From CAVQFC01 sp036497895 (GTDB lineage: Bacteria > Acidobacteriota > Vicinamibacteria > Vicinamibacterales > CAVVIG01), in the NCBI GenBank assembly GCA_036497895.1, contig DASXIR010000297.1, positions 1 through 13,792 on the forward strand: a DNA stretch of 13,792 bases, given 5' to 3'. Shown here in pieces: positions 6,089-13,061 of this stretch. The translations under genes and the position numbers were made by a program. Under the pieces are notes generated by a model. It searched no databases and was not told where the DNA came from. It saw only the letters and a list, made by a program, of their open reading frames with translations. Each line of letters starts with the position of its first letter. The stretch's first letter is position 1.

Positions 6089-7506
6089 CGGCGCCAAAGC
6101 TCCGCCGCGTTCTCGGCTTCCGCGACCTCACGCTCTTCTACCTCGTCACGACCCTCAGCCCGCGCTGGATCGCCACGGCAGCCGCGGCCGGACCGAGCGC
6201 GCTGGTCATCTGGGTCGTCGCTGCGCTCGGCCTGTTCGTGCCGCTGGTCTTCACCGTGCTGGAGCTGTCTTCCCGCTATCCGGAGGAGGGCGGCATCTAC
6301 GTCTGGAGCAAGCGTGCGTTCGGACCGTTCGCCGCGTTCATGACCGGATGGACGTACTGGGCTTCGAACCTGCCTTACCTGCCCGGTCTTTTGTATTTCG
6401 CGGCGGCCAACGCGTTGTTCATCGGCGGCTGGCAGTCTCTCTCGGCCAACAGCACGTACTTCATCGTCTTCTCGACGATCGGCCTCGCCATCGCCGTCAC
6501 CATGAACGTCGTCGGCTTGAATGTCGGGAAGTGGCTGAACAACGTCGGTGCGATCGCCGCCTGGATCCCCGCACTGGTGCTGATCGTTCTCGGCGCCTTG
6601 TCGTGGAGCCGTTACGGGTCCGCGACGCCCCTGGATGCCCACGCGTTCGTGCCGAGCACCAGCTTCAAGGACGTGATCTTCTGGTCCACAATCGCCTTCG
6701 CGTTCGGCGGTGTCGAGAGCGGTTCGACCATGGGCGAGGAGATCGAAGACCCGAAGCGGACCGTGCCGCGAGCGGTTCTGACGGCCGGTGCGCTGATTAC
6801 CGTGTTTTATATCGCCGGCACTTTGAGCGTGTTGCTGGCGATGCCGAAGGCTGAGGTCTCGGGGTTACAGGGCATCATGCAGGCGATTCAGGCGATGAGC
6901 GCCAGGGCCGGACTCGCCTGGCTCGCGCCAATCATGGCGGCGATGGTGACGCTGAACGTGCTCGGCGGCGTCGGTGGCTGGTTCGCCGCGACCGCGCGCC
7001 TGCCGTTCGTGGCCGGCATCGATCGGTTTCTGCCGCCGGTCTTCGGCGACCTGCACCCGAAATGGCGGACGCCGTACGTTGCGCTGCTGGTGCAGGCCGT
7101 GTTCGCCGGGCTGTTCGTGCTGCTCGGTCAGGCGGGTACGTCGGTGCACGGCGCCTATGACGCGCTCGTGAGCATGGGGATCATCAGCTACTTCATTCCC
7201 TATTTGTTCATGTTCGCGGCGATGATCGTCCTGCAACGCGGTCCGGCCGGTCCGGACGTGATGAGGGTGCCGGGCGGGCGGCCGGTCGCGATCGTGCTGG
7301 CGTCACTCGGCTTTGTCGTGACGTCGGTGTCGATCGTCCTGGCCTGCGTGCCCGCGGACGACGATCCGAACAAGGTGCTCGCCGTGGTGAAAGTGATGGG
7401 AGCCTCGGCGGTGTTGTTGGCGATCGGCGCGGCGATTTATGCAGTCGGCCGGCGGCGGCAGCTACGGACGCTACGGACGCTCAACGATGAACTACGGTCC
7501 GACTGA
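6085..7506 (+). CDS. APC-family amino-acid permease
   Basis: 473 residues from GTG 6085. Mostly hydrophobic, with about twelve membrane segments. The APC hallmark after helix 2 is clear: ELSSRYPEEGGIYVWSKRAF, then FMTGWTYW. The segment FAFGGVESGSTMGEEIEDPKR (about 210-230) is the well-conserved helix 6 and following loop of amino-acid permeases in this superfamily. Helix 1 is unusual: where most members have a glycine-rich unwound stretch that binds the amino group, this has TLSPRWIATAAAAGPSA. It would import amino acids or small amines, probably with protons. The overlap with the amidohydrolase stop means coupled translation, so the imported compound is likely a product of the two secreted hydrolases upstream. 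The end carries small repeats and a hairpin around the stop. Substrate cannot be named. Confidence 0.9.
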   Translation: MTAPKLRRVLGFRDLTLFYLVTTLSPRWIATAAAAGPSALVIWVVAALGLFVPLVFTVLELSSRYPEEGGIYVWSKRAFGPFAAFMTGWTYWASNLPYLPGLLYFAAANALFIGGWQSLSANSTYFIVFSTIGLAIAVTMNVVGLNVGKWLNNVGAIAAWIPALVLIVLGALSWSRYGSATPLDAHAFVPSTSFKDVIFWSTIAFAFGGVESGSTMGEEIEDPKRTVPRAVLTAGALITVFYIAGTLSVLLAMPKAEVSGLQGIMQAIQAMSARAGLAWLAPIMAAMVTLNVLGGVGGWFAATARLPFVAGIDRFLPPVFGDLHPKWRTPYVALLVQAVFAGLFVLLGQAGTSVHGAYDALVSMGIISYFIPYLFMFAAMIVLQRGPAGPDVMRVPGGRPVAIVLASLGFVVTSVSIVLACVPADDDPNKVLAVVKVMGASAVLLAIGAAIYAVGRRRQLRTLRTLNDELRSD

Positions 7507-7527
7507 AGTCGGACATTACGGACGCTC
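7462..7527 (+). repeat. Short TACGGACGC repeats at the permease 3' end
   Basis: CTACGGACG occurs in tandem at 7462-7470 and 7471-7479. A variant, CTACGGTCC, is at 7492-7500, and TTACGGACGCTC at 7516-7527 nearly repeats CTACGGACGCTC at 7471-7482. The first copies encode the last residues of the permease (RTLRTL); the last copy is in the gap before the M64 gene. Probably a local slippage product. Confidence 0.55.
7497..7514 (+). other. Hairpin with the permease stop codon in its loop
   Basis: GTCCGAC (7497-7503) and GTCGGAC (7508-7514) form a perfect 7-base-pair stem around the 4-base loop TGAA, which holds the TGA stop (7504-7506). No T-run follows, so a full terminator is doubtful. It could modulate expression or RNA stability of the downstream M64 gene. 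Confidence 0.4.
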
Positions 7528-7552
7528 GGGGACGAATCGCGAGCGAACAAGT

Positions 7553-8953
7553 ATGAAGAAAATCCGCGTCCTCGCCACACTGATCGTGTTTCACGCGTCG
7601 ATCGCGTCTGCGGCTTCGGGAACGCTGCGCATCGACTACTACCACACCGGCAATGCGAAGGAGGAGCGTTTCAGCCTCGATCGGGTGGTCCACGAGCCGC
7701 TCCCGTGGCCAGGCAACCCGTCGAGGCCGATCGACGACACGGACCGAGGCAAGTACTTCTTCGAGGTCGTCGATGCCTCGAGCGGAACGGTCGTGTATTC
7801 CCGCGGGTTCAGCTCGATCTACGCCGAATGGGAGACCACCGCGGAAGCGTCCACCGCCGACCGCACCTTCTCGGAGTCACTGCGTTTTCCGTTGCCGGAG
7901 CACCCGGTCCGGGTCGTCGTGAAGCGGCGTGATGCAAAGAACCAGTTTCGCAATGTCTGGACCGTCGCGGTCAATCCGGCCGACCCGTTGATCGTCCGTC
8001 ACGCCGAAGCGCCGGATGCCGGCGCCGTGATCAAACTGCACGAGAGCGGCGATCCGGCGAAGAAGCTCGATCTGTTGATCCTCGGCGACGGGTACACCGC
8101 GCGCGAGCGGGCCAAGTTCGAGCGCGATGCGCGACGCCTCACAAAAACACTCCTGGAGACCTCGCCGTTCAAGGAGCGGCAGGACGACATCAATGTCTGG
8201 GGATTGGTGCCGCCGGCCGCGCAGTCAGGCGTCACCCGGCCGTCGCAGCAGATCTTTCGTCGATCGCCGGTCGGCGCAAGCTACGACATCTTTGGCTCGG
8301 AACGCTACGTCCTGACCTTCGAAAACAAGGCGTTTCGTGATGTCGCAGCCAACGCTCCTTACGACGTGGTCGAGATCCTCGTCAACAGCGCGACGTATGG
8401 TGGCGGCGGCATCTACGGGTTGTACAGCACCGTCGCCGCCGACAGCGTCTGGTCTTCGTACGTCTTCATTCACGAATTCGGGCATCACATCGCCGGCCTC
8501 GGGGACGAGTACTACACCTCGGACGTGGCCTACCTGCCGGCGGCGGATCGCGTCGAGCCGTGGGAGCCGAACGTCACGGCCTTGCTCGATCCGGCGCGGC
8601 TGAAATGGCGCGACCTCGTCACCGCGGCGACGCCGCTGCCGACGCCGTGGCCGAAAGCGGCGTTCGAGCTCAACTCGAGGGAAGTCCAGGAGAAGCGCCG
8701 CGCGATTCGTGCGGCGAACCGCCCCGAAGCGGAGATGGACGCACTGTTCCGGGACGAGGAGAAATACGAGACCGCGCTGCTGAACGAGGGCGCCCAGGCA
8801 GGCAAGGTCGGTGCGTTCGAGGGCGCAAACTACGAAGCGCACGGCTACTACCGTCCGCAAGCCGACTGCATCATGTTTACGCGCGACAACGTGCCGTTCT
8901 GCGTGGTGTGCCGCCGGGCGATCGCCCAGATCCTCGACTTATACAGCCGCTGA
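7553..8953 (+). CDS. Secreted M64-family (IgA-peptidase-like) zinc metallopeptidase
   Basis: 466 residues from ATG 7553, chosen because it gives a proper signal peptide (MKKIRVLATLIVFHASIASA); the frame opens upstream but those residues read the permease repeats. An N-terminal M64_N-type beta domain (about 25-145) has VHEPLPWPGNP and FSSIYAEWETTAEA. The catalytic domain starts at about 172 with LDLLILGDGYTARE. The zinc motif HEFGHHIAGLGDEYY starts at His307, with Glu308 as catalytic base and His311 as second ligand. The C-terminus has Cys439, Cys450 and Cys453 (DCIM and FCVVC), a pattern I associate with M64 proteins. The founding M64 enzyme cleaves IgA, but family members in soil bacteria are general secreted proteases; IgA cleavage is not implied here. 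It lies 46 bases after the permease, likely the last gene of that unit, and would provide endoproteolysis ahead of the M28 enzyme. Confidence 0.9.
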   Translation: MKKIRVLATLIVFHASIASAASGTLRIDYYHTGNAKEERFSLDRVVHEPLPWPGNPSRPIDDTDRGKYFFEVVDASSGTVVYSRGFSSIYAEWETTAEASTADRTFSESLRFPLPEHPVRVVVKRRDAKNQFRNVWTVAVNPADPLIVRHAEAPDAGAVIKLHESGDPAKKLDLLILGDGYTARERAKFERDARRLTKTLLETSPFKERQDDINVWGLVPPAAQSGVTRPSQQIFRRSPVGASYDIFGSERYVLTFENKAFRDVAANAPYDVVEILVNSATYGGGGIYGLYSTVAADSVWSSYVFIHEFGHHIAGLGDEYYTSDVAYLPAADRVEPWEPNVTALLDPARLKWRDLVTAATPLPTPWPKAAFELNSREVQEKRRAIRAANRPEAEMDALFRDEEKYETALLNEGAQAGKVGAFEGANYEAHGYYRPQADCIMFTRDNVPFCVVCRRAIAQILDLYSR

Positions 8954-8964
8954 CCGTCGATGAC

Positions 8965-8979
8965 ACCGGCGGCGCCGGT
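8965..8979 (+). terminator. Small GC hairpin after the M64 gene
   Basis: ACCGGC (8965-8970) and GCCGGT (8974-8979) pair perfectly around a 3-base loop, 11 bases past the TGA stop at 8951-8953. The stem is short and no T-run follows, so it is only a possible terminator. Confidence 0.35.
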
Positions 8980-9054
8980 CGAAAGCGTCTCCTGCTTGAC
9001 GTCGTGTCCGCGCATAAATCAGACTAGGCGCCCGAACGATCTTCTTTCAGGACC

Positions 9055-9060
9055 GAAAGG
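9055..9060 (+). promoter_or_regulatory. Ribosome binding site of the lysine-rich protein gene
   Basis: GAAAGG lies 6 bases before ATG 9067, a good Shine-Dalgarno placement. It supports a real gene in this low-complexity frame rather than the opposite-strand reading. Confidence 0.6.
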
Positions 9061-9066
9061 CGCATC

Positions 9067-9492
9067 ATGCAGGACGATTTCGACAACGAAATGGGAATCC
9101 CGGACGACGAGCTGGCCGGCGAATCGGCGATGGGCGAAAGCGAGGGGGCGCTGGGCCTGGAGCACGACGAAGACCTCGATCTCGCCGAGCCCGAGATGAG
9201 CGGTCGCGCGTCAGGTGGTGCCCCGCGGGCCCGCAAGTCGTCCGAAGGCAAGCCTGAACCGGCTGCCGCCCAGGCCAAACCGGCCGCGCCCGCGAAGAAG
9301 GCGGCTCCGGCCAGGAAGGCCGTGAAGAAGGTCGCGAAAGCCGCGAAGAAGAGCGCGAAGAGCGCCAAGAAGTCGGGCAAAAAGGCTGCAAAACCGGCCA
9401 GGAAGGCGGCCAGGAAGGTCGCGAAGAAGGCTGCCAGGAAGGCCGGAAAGAAGAGCAAGAAGGCCGGGAAGAGCGGTAAGAAGAAGCGCTGA
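9067..9492 (+). CDS. Lysine/alanine-rich histone H1-like protein with acidic head
   Basis: 141 residues in two parts. Residues 1-45 are strongly acidic (QDDFDNEMGIPDDELAGES, then EHDEDLDLAEPE). From about residue 55 to the end the chain is almost only Lys, Ala, Arg, Ser, Gly and Pro, in AKKA, ARKA, PAKKAA and SAKKSGKK units, ending KKKR. This resembles the C-terminal tails of eukaryotic histone H1 and of bacterial HctB/AlgP-type nucleoid proteins, so binding to DNA or RNA in the cytoplasm is the likely role. The acidic head could damp or regulate that binding. No signal peptide or globular domain is seen. At the DNA level the tail is repetitive, with GCCAGGAAGG four times. The gene has its own ribosome-binding site and a hairpin after it, so it is probably a single-gene unit. 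Function is inference from composition. Confidence 0.75.
   Translation: MQDDFDNEMGIPDDELAGESAMGESEGALGLEHDEDLDLAEPEMSGRASGGAPRARKSSEGKPEPAAAQAKPAAPAKKAAPARKAVKKVAKAAKKSAKSAKKSGKKAAKPARKAARKVAKKAARKAGKKSKKAGKSGKKKR
9286..9489 (+). repeat. Degenerate coding repeats of the Lys/Ala tail
   Basis: Imperfect repeats rich in AAG and GCC/GCG codons. The core GCCAGGAAGG occurs at 9311-9320, 9397-9406, 9409-9418 and 9433-9442. Such tracts commonly vary in copy number between strains by slippage or recombination. Confidence 0.6.
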
Positions 9493-9521
9493 CGCTCGTC
9501 GCGCTTCCGCCCGACCGCGGC

Positions 9522-9551
9522 GTGGTCTGGGGCGCCTGTCGCCCCGACCGC
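9522..9551 (+). terminator. Hairpin after the lysine-rich protein gene
   Basis: GGGGCG (9529-9534) pairs with CGCCCC (9540-9545) around a 5-base loop. Past a one-base bulge at 9528, GGTC (9524-9527) pairs with GACC (9546-9549), with two more pairs outward (one of them T:G). About twelve pairs in all, 30 bases after the TGA stop. The following bases (CTTCATTCCC) are only mildly T-rich, so termination strength is uncertain. Confidence 0.55.
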
Positions 9552-9588
9552 TTCATTCCCGCCAGTTCCGCCGCGGCTGCCGCCCATC

Positions 9589-12500
9589 ATGACCAAGGGA
9601 CCTGCACGCTCGCACGACGATCGCACCGGCCGGACGTTGCCTGTCCTTCCGACCGCGACGCTCTTCGGGCTGATCGTGGCGGTGCTTGCCGTCGGTCTGA
9701 TCGCGTTTTTTACCTATCGTTCGCTGGAGAGCCGCGAAGAGGCGAATGCGCGCGTCGGCCACACGCTCGAGGTCCAGCGGTTGCTTCAGGCCGCGCTCTC
9801 GAGCGTGAAGGACGCCGAAACCGGCCAGCGCGGCTTCCTGCTGACAGGTGAGGAGCGGTATCTCGAGCCTTACACGACCGCCACGACCGCTCTTCCGGCG
9901 GAGTTGTTGTCGTTGCGCGGTCTCACGCCCGACAACACCCCACAGAAGCTGCGGCTCGATACCCTCAACGGGCTGGTCGCCGAAAAGATCGAGGAACTGA
10001 GTCACACCGTCGAGTTGCAGCGTGCCGGAAACACCGAGGCCGCGCTCGCCGTCGTCCGCAGCGATCGCGGCAAATCCGCGATGGATCGCATTCGAACGCT
10101 GGTGGGTGACATGCAGGCCGAGGAGAACGGACTCCTGGCCACGCGTCAACAGCAGTGGCGCGACGCGGTCGATTTGTCGTCGCGGGTGACCTGGAGCGGA
10201 TCGATCATCCTCATTGCGCTGATTGCAATAGCGGCCGTGATCATGTCCCGCGACTATCGCAGTCACGAGACGCGGGCCTGGATCCGCACGGGCCAGATGC
10301 GGGTCAGCGACAAGGTCCAGGGTGACCAGCGTCTCGACCGGCTGGGGGAGAACGCGCTCAGCGTGATCGCGGATTACCTCGATGCGCAGGTCGGCGCCGT
10401 TTACATGGCCGAAGGAGACGGCTTCCGCCGTTTCGCCGGCTATGCGCTGCCGCCGGGGTCCGATGGCGAACGCCTTCGCGCGGGCGACGGCTTGCTGGGT
10501 CAGGCCGTCAGGGAAAACCGGGTCATCCACGTGACCGACGTCCCGGACGGATATCTCCCGGTCGCGTCGGCGCTCGGCCGCGGCACGCCGGCGTCGCTGA
10601 TCGTCGCACCCGCGAGCGTCGACGGCGTCGTCCACGCAGTGGTTGAACTGGGCTTCTTCCGCCGGATCGAAGCGCCCGATCTGGAGCTGCTCGCGCGAGT
10701 GTGCGAGTCGCTGGCAGTCGCGGTTCGGGCTTCCAAGGATCGGACACGCCTCGAGGAATTGCTCCAGGAAACACAACAGCAGGCCGAAGAACTGCAGGCG
10801 CAGCAGGAGGAATTGCGCGTCAACAACGAGGAGCTCGAAGAGCAGAGCCGCGCGCTGCGTGAGTCCCAGGTACGGCTCGAGAGCCAGCAGGCCGAGGTCG
10901 AGCAAATCAACACACAGCTCGAGGAACAGGCGGAAATCCTCGAGCAGCAGAAGGACGAGCTCTCGCGGGGACAGGTGGTGCTCGCCGACCGGGCCGCCGA
11001 GCTCGAGCGATCGAATCAGTACAAGAGCGAGTTCCTCGCCAACATGAGCCACGAACTGCGGACGCCGCTCAACTCGTCGCTGATCCTCTCCAAGCTGCTC
11101 GCCGACAACAAGGACGGGAACCTGACGGCCGAGCAGGTCAGGTTCGCTCAGACGATCTCGTCGGCCGGCAACGACTTGCTGGCGCTGATCAACGACATTC
11201 TGGACTTGTCGAAAATCGAGGCGGGCAAGATCGAGATTTCGGCGGAGGTGGTGCCGCTCCGGCGACTGCTCGATGGTCTGGTCAAGACGTTTCAGGGGAG
11301 CGCCGACGAGAAAGGCCTCGGATTGTCCCTCGTCATCGATCCAACCGCGCCGCCGTCGATTGACACCGATCCGCAGCGGCTGGGACAGATTCTGAAAAAT
11401 CTGCTGTCCAACGCCCTGAAGTTCACGGAAAAAGGCCAGGTCTCGCTACGAGTCGTCTCGGATACGCCCCAATCGGTCTCTTTTGCGGTTCGCGACACCG
11501 GCATCGGCATTCCGCCACATCAACAGACGGTCATTTTCGAGGCCTTCCGCCAGGCTGACGGCGGCATGCATCGCAAGTATGGCGGCACTGGTCTCGGGCT
11601 TTCGATCTCGCGCGACCTCGCCCGCCTGCTGGGCGGTGAGATCGAGGTGCGCAGCGATGCCGGAGAGGGCAGCGAATTCACGCTGGTGCTGCCGCGGCAT
11701 TACGCGCCGAACACTGAGCCCGCGCACCGATTGGAGCCCGTCGCGCGTGACCCGCGCGCAACGGCGTCCCCGGCGCCGCCCCGCGTCCAGCCGCCCGCCC
11801 GCCAGACTGGCACTCTTGCATCGATCGCGATCGAAGACGATCGTGATCGCCTGACGTCGGACAATCGCCTCCTCCTCGTCATCGAAGACGATGAGCGGTT
11901 TGCTGCGATTCTGCGGGACCTGGCGCACGAACGCGGGCTGCAGTGCGTGGTGACGCACTCGGCCAACGACGGGTTGGCGGCAGCGTTCAGCTATCGCCCG
12001 AGCGCCATCCTCCTCGACATCAATTTGCCGGATCATTCGGGACTCGGTGTTCTCGATCAGCTCAAGCACAGCGCCCAGACGCGTCACATTCCGGTTCATG
12101 TCCTGTCGGTTGCGGATTACACGAGGGAAGCGCTGGAACTCGGGGCGATTGGCTATGCGCTCAAGCCGGTCAAGCGCGAGCAGCTGATCCACGCGTTCAG
12201 GCAGCTCGAAGCCAAGGCGTCGCAAAGCGTCCGGCGCGTGCTGGTCGTCGAGGACGACCCGCGCCAGCGAGACAGCATCCGCTCCCTGCTCGAGAGCTCC
12301 GATGTGCAGATTCTCGACGCCAAGACCGGCACCGAGGCACTCGATCAGCTGAAGGCGTCCACCTTCGACTGCATGGTGATGGATCTGAACCTGCCCGATC
12401 TGAGCGGCTACGAGCTGCTCGAACGGATGGCCGCGTCGGACGAGGCGTCGTTCCCGCCCGTGATTGTCTATACCGGCCGTTCGCTGAACCGTGACGAGGA

Positions 12501-13050
12501 GCAGCGGCTGCGGCGTTTCTCGAAATCGATCATCATCAAGGACGCCCGCTCGCCGGAGCGGTTGCTCGACGAAGTGACCCTGTTTCTCCACCAGGTCGAG
12601 GACAGGATGCCGCCCGAACGCCAGCGCATGCTCAAGGCGGTCCGCGATCGCGAGGCCGCTCTCGAAGGCCGCCGCATTCTCGTCGTCGAAGATGATGTGC
12701 GGAATGTCTTTGCGCTGTCGAGCGTGCTTGAACCCAAAGGTGCGGTCGTGGCGATCGCGCGCAATGGGCGGGAAGCGATCGACGCGCTGACCCTGAGCCA
12801 CAACCGGTCCGACAAGCCGATCGACCTCGTACTGATGGACATCATGATGCCGGAGATGGACGGCCTGACGGCGATGCGCGAGATTCGCAGGCGGCCCGAG
12901 TGGAAGAAGCTGCCGATCATCGCCCTGACCGCGAAGGCCATGCGGGACGATCAGGAGAAGTGTCTCGCCGCCGGCGCCAACGACTACATCGCCAAGCCAC
13001 TCGACGTGGAGAAGCTGCTGTCGTTGATCCGCGTCTGGATGCCCAAATAA
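9589..13050 (+). CDS. Membrane hybrid sensor histidine kinase: CHASE3-GAF-HisKA-HATPase with three receivers
   Basis: 1153 residues from ATG 9589; no clear ribosome-binding site. Order of parts: membrane helix at about 22-43; extracytoplasmic CHASE3-type sensor with its signature DAETGQRGFLLTGEERYLEPY shape at 75-95; second helix at about 203-220; GAF at about 248-383; a long Gln/Glu-rich coiled coil at 385-475; HisKA with phospho-acceptor His488 in MSHELRTPL; HATPase with Asn608 (LLSNALKFTE), Asp636 (DTGIGI) and GGTGLGLS from 665; a Pro/Arg-rich linker; then receivers at about 760-875, 880-1000 and 1028-1150. Phospho-acceptor aspartates are Asp810, Asp932 and Asp1084, and conserved lysines Lys859, Lys984 and Lys1136, so all three look able to be phosphorylated. 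There is no DNA-binding output or HPt domain, so a partner phosphotransfer protein must exist elsewhere. The CheR gene 11 bases downstream suggests shared transcription. The signal sensed is unknown. Confidence 0.93.
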   Translation: MTKGPARSHDDRTGRTLPVLPTATLFGLIVAVLAVGLIAFFTYRSLESREEANARVGHTLEVQRLLQAALSSVKDAETGQRGFLLTGEERYLEPYTTATTALPAELLSLRGLTPDNTPQKLRLDTLNGLVAEKIEELSHTVELQRAGNTEAALAVVRSDRGKSAMDRIRTLVGDMQAEENGLLATRQQQWRDAVDLSSRVTWSGSIILIALIAIAAVIMSRDYRSHETRAWIRTGQMRVSDKVQGDQRLDRLGENALSVIADYLDAQVGAVYMAEGDGFRRFAGYALPPGSDGERLRAGDGLLGQAVRENRVIHVTDVPDGYLPVASALGRGTPASLIVAPASVDGVVHAVVELGFFRRIEAPDLELLARVCESLAVAVRASKDRTRLEELLQETQQQAEELQAQQEELRVNNEELEEQSRALRESQVRLESQQAEVEQINTQLEEQAEILEQQKDELSRGQVVLADRAAELERSNQYKSEFLANMSHELRTPLNSSLILSKLLADNKDGNLTAEQVRFAQTISSAGNDLLALINDILDLSKIEAGKIEISAEVVPLRRLLDGLVKTFQGSADEKGLGLSLVIDPTAPPSIDTDPQRLGQILKNLLSNALKFTEKGQVSLRVVSDTPQSVSFAVRDTGIGIPPHQQTVIFEAFRQADGGMHRKYGGTGLGLSISRDLARLLGGEIEVRSDAGEGSEFTLVLPRHYAPNTEPAHRLEPVARDPRATASPAPPRVQPPARQTGTLASIAIEDDRDRLTSDNRLLLVIEDDERFAAILRDLAHERGLQCVVTHSANDGLAAAFSYRPSAILLDINLPDHSGLGVLDQLKHSAQTRHIPVHVLSVADYTREALELGAIGYALKPVKREQLIHAFRQLEAKASQSVRRVLVVEDDPRQRDSIRSLLESSDVQILDAKTGTEALDQLKASTFDCMVMDLNLPDLSGYELLERMAASDEASFPPVIVYTGRSLNRDEEQRLRRFSKSIIIKDARSPERLLDEVTLFLHQVEDRMPPERQRMLKAVRDREAALEGRRILVVEDDVRNVFALSSVLEPKGAVVAIARNGREAIDALTLSHNRSDKPIDLVLMDIMMPEMDGLTAMREIRRRPEWKKLPIIALTAKAMRDDQEKCLAAGANDYIAKPLDVEKLLSLIRVWMPK

Positions 13051-13061
13051 ACCGGTGACGT

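Noticed and set aside
7553..8953. True IgA-cleaving virulence protease
   Set aside because: The M64 family is named for one IgA-cleaving enzyme, but nothing in this window suggests a host-associated organism; a general secreted peptidase is the safer call.
8996..9026. TTGACG followed by CATAAA/TCAGAC as a promoter for the lysine-rich gene
   Set aside because: The TTGACG is a good -35, but the better -10 candidate is only 11 bases away and the 17-base position reads TCAGAC, a poor match. Not enough to call.
9024..9626. Minus-strand 200-codon frame that looks like a Phe/Leu/Ala-rich membrane protein
   Set aside because: It is the complement of Lys/Ala codons (AAG and GCC read backwards give Leu/Phe and Gly/Ala). 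The plus strand has a good ribosome-binding site and a hairpin after the stop.
9553..11052. Minus-strand open frame of 499 codons opposite the kinase N-terminal half
   Set aside because: It mirrors the GC-biased codon pattern of the kinase, whose CHASE3, GAF and HisKA motifs are unmistakable on the plus strand. The opposite reading shows no domain and no sensible start region.
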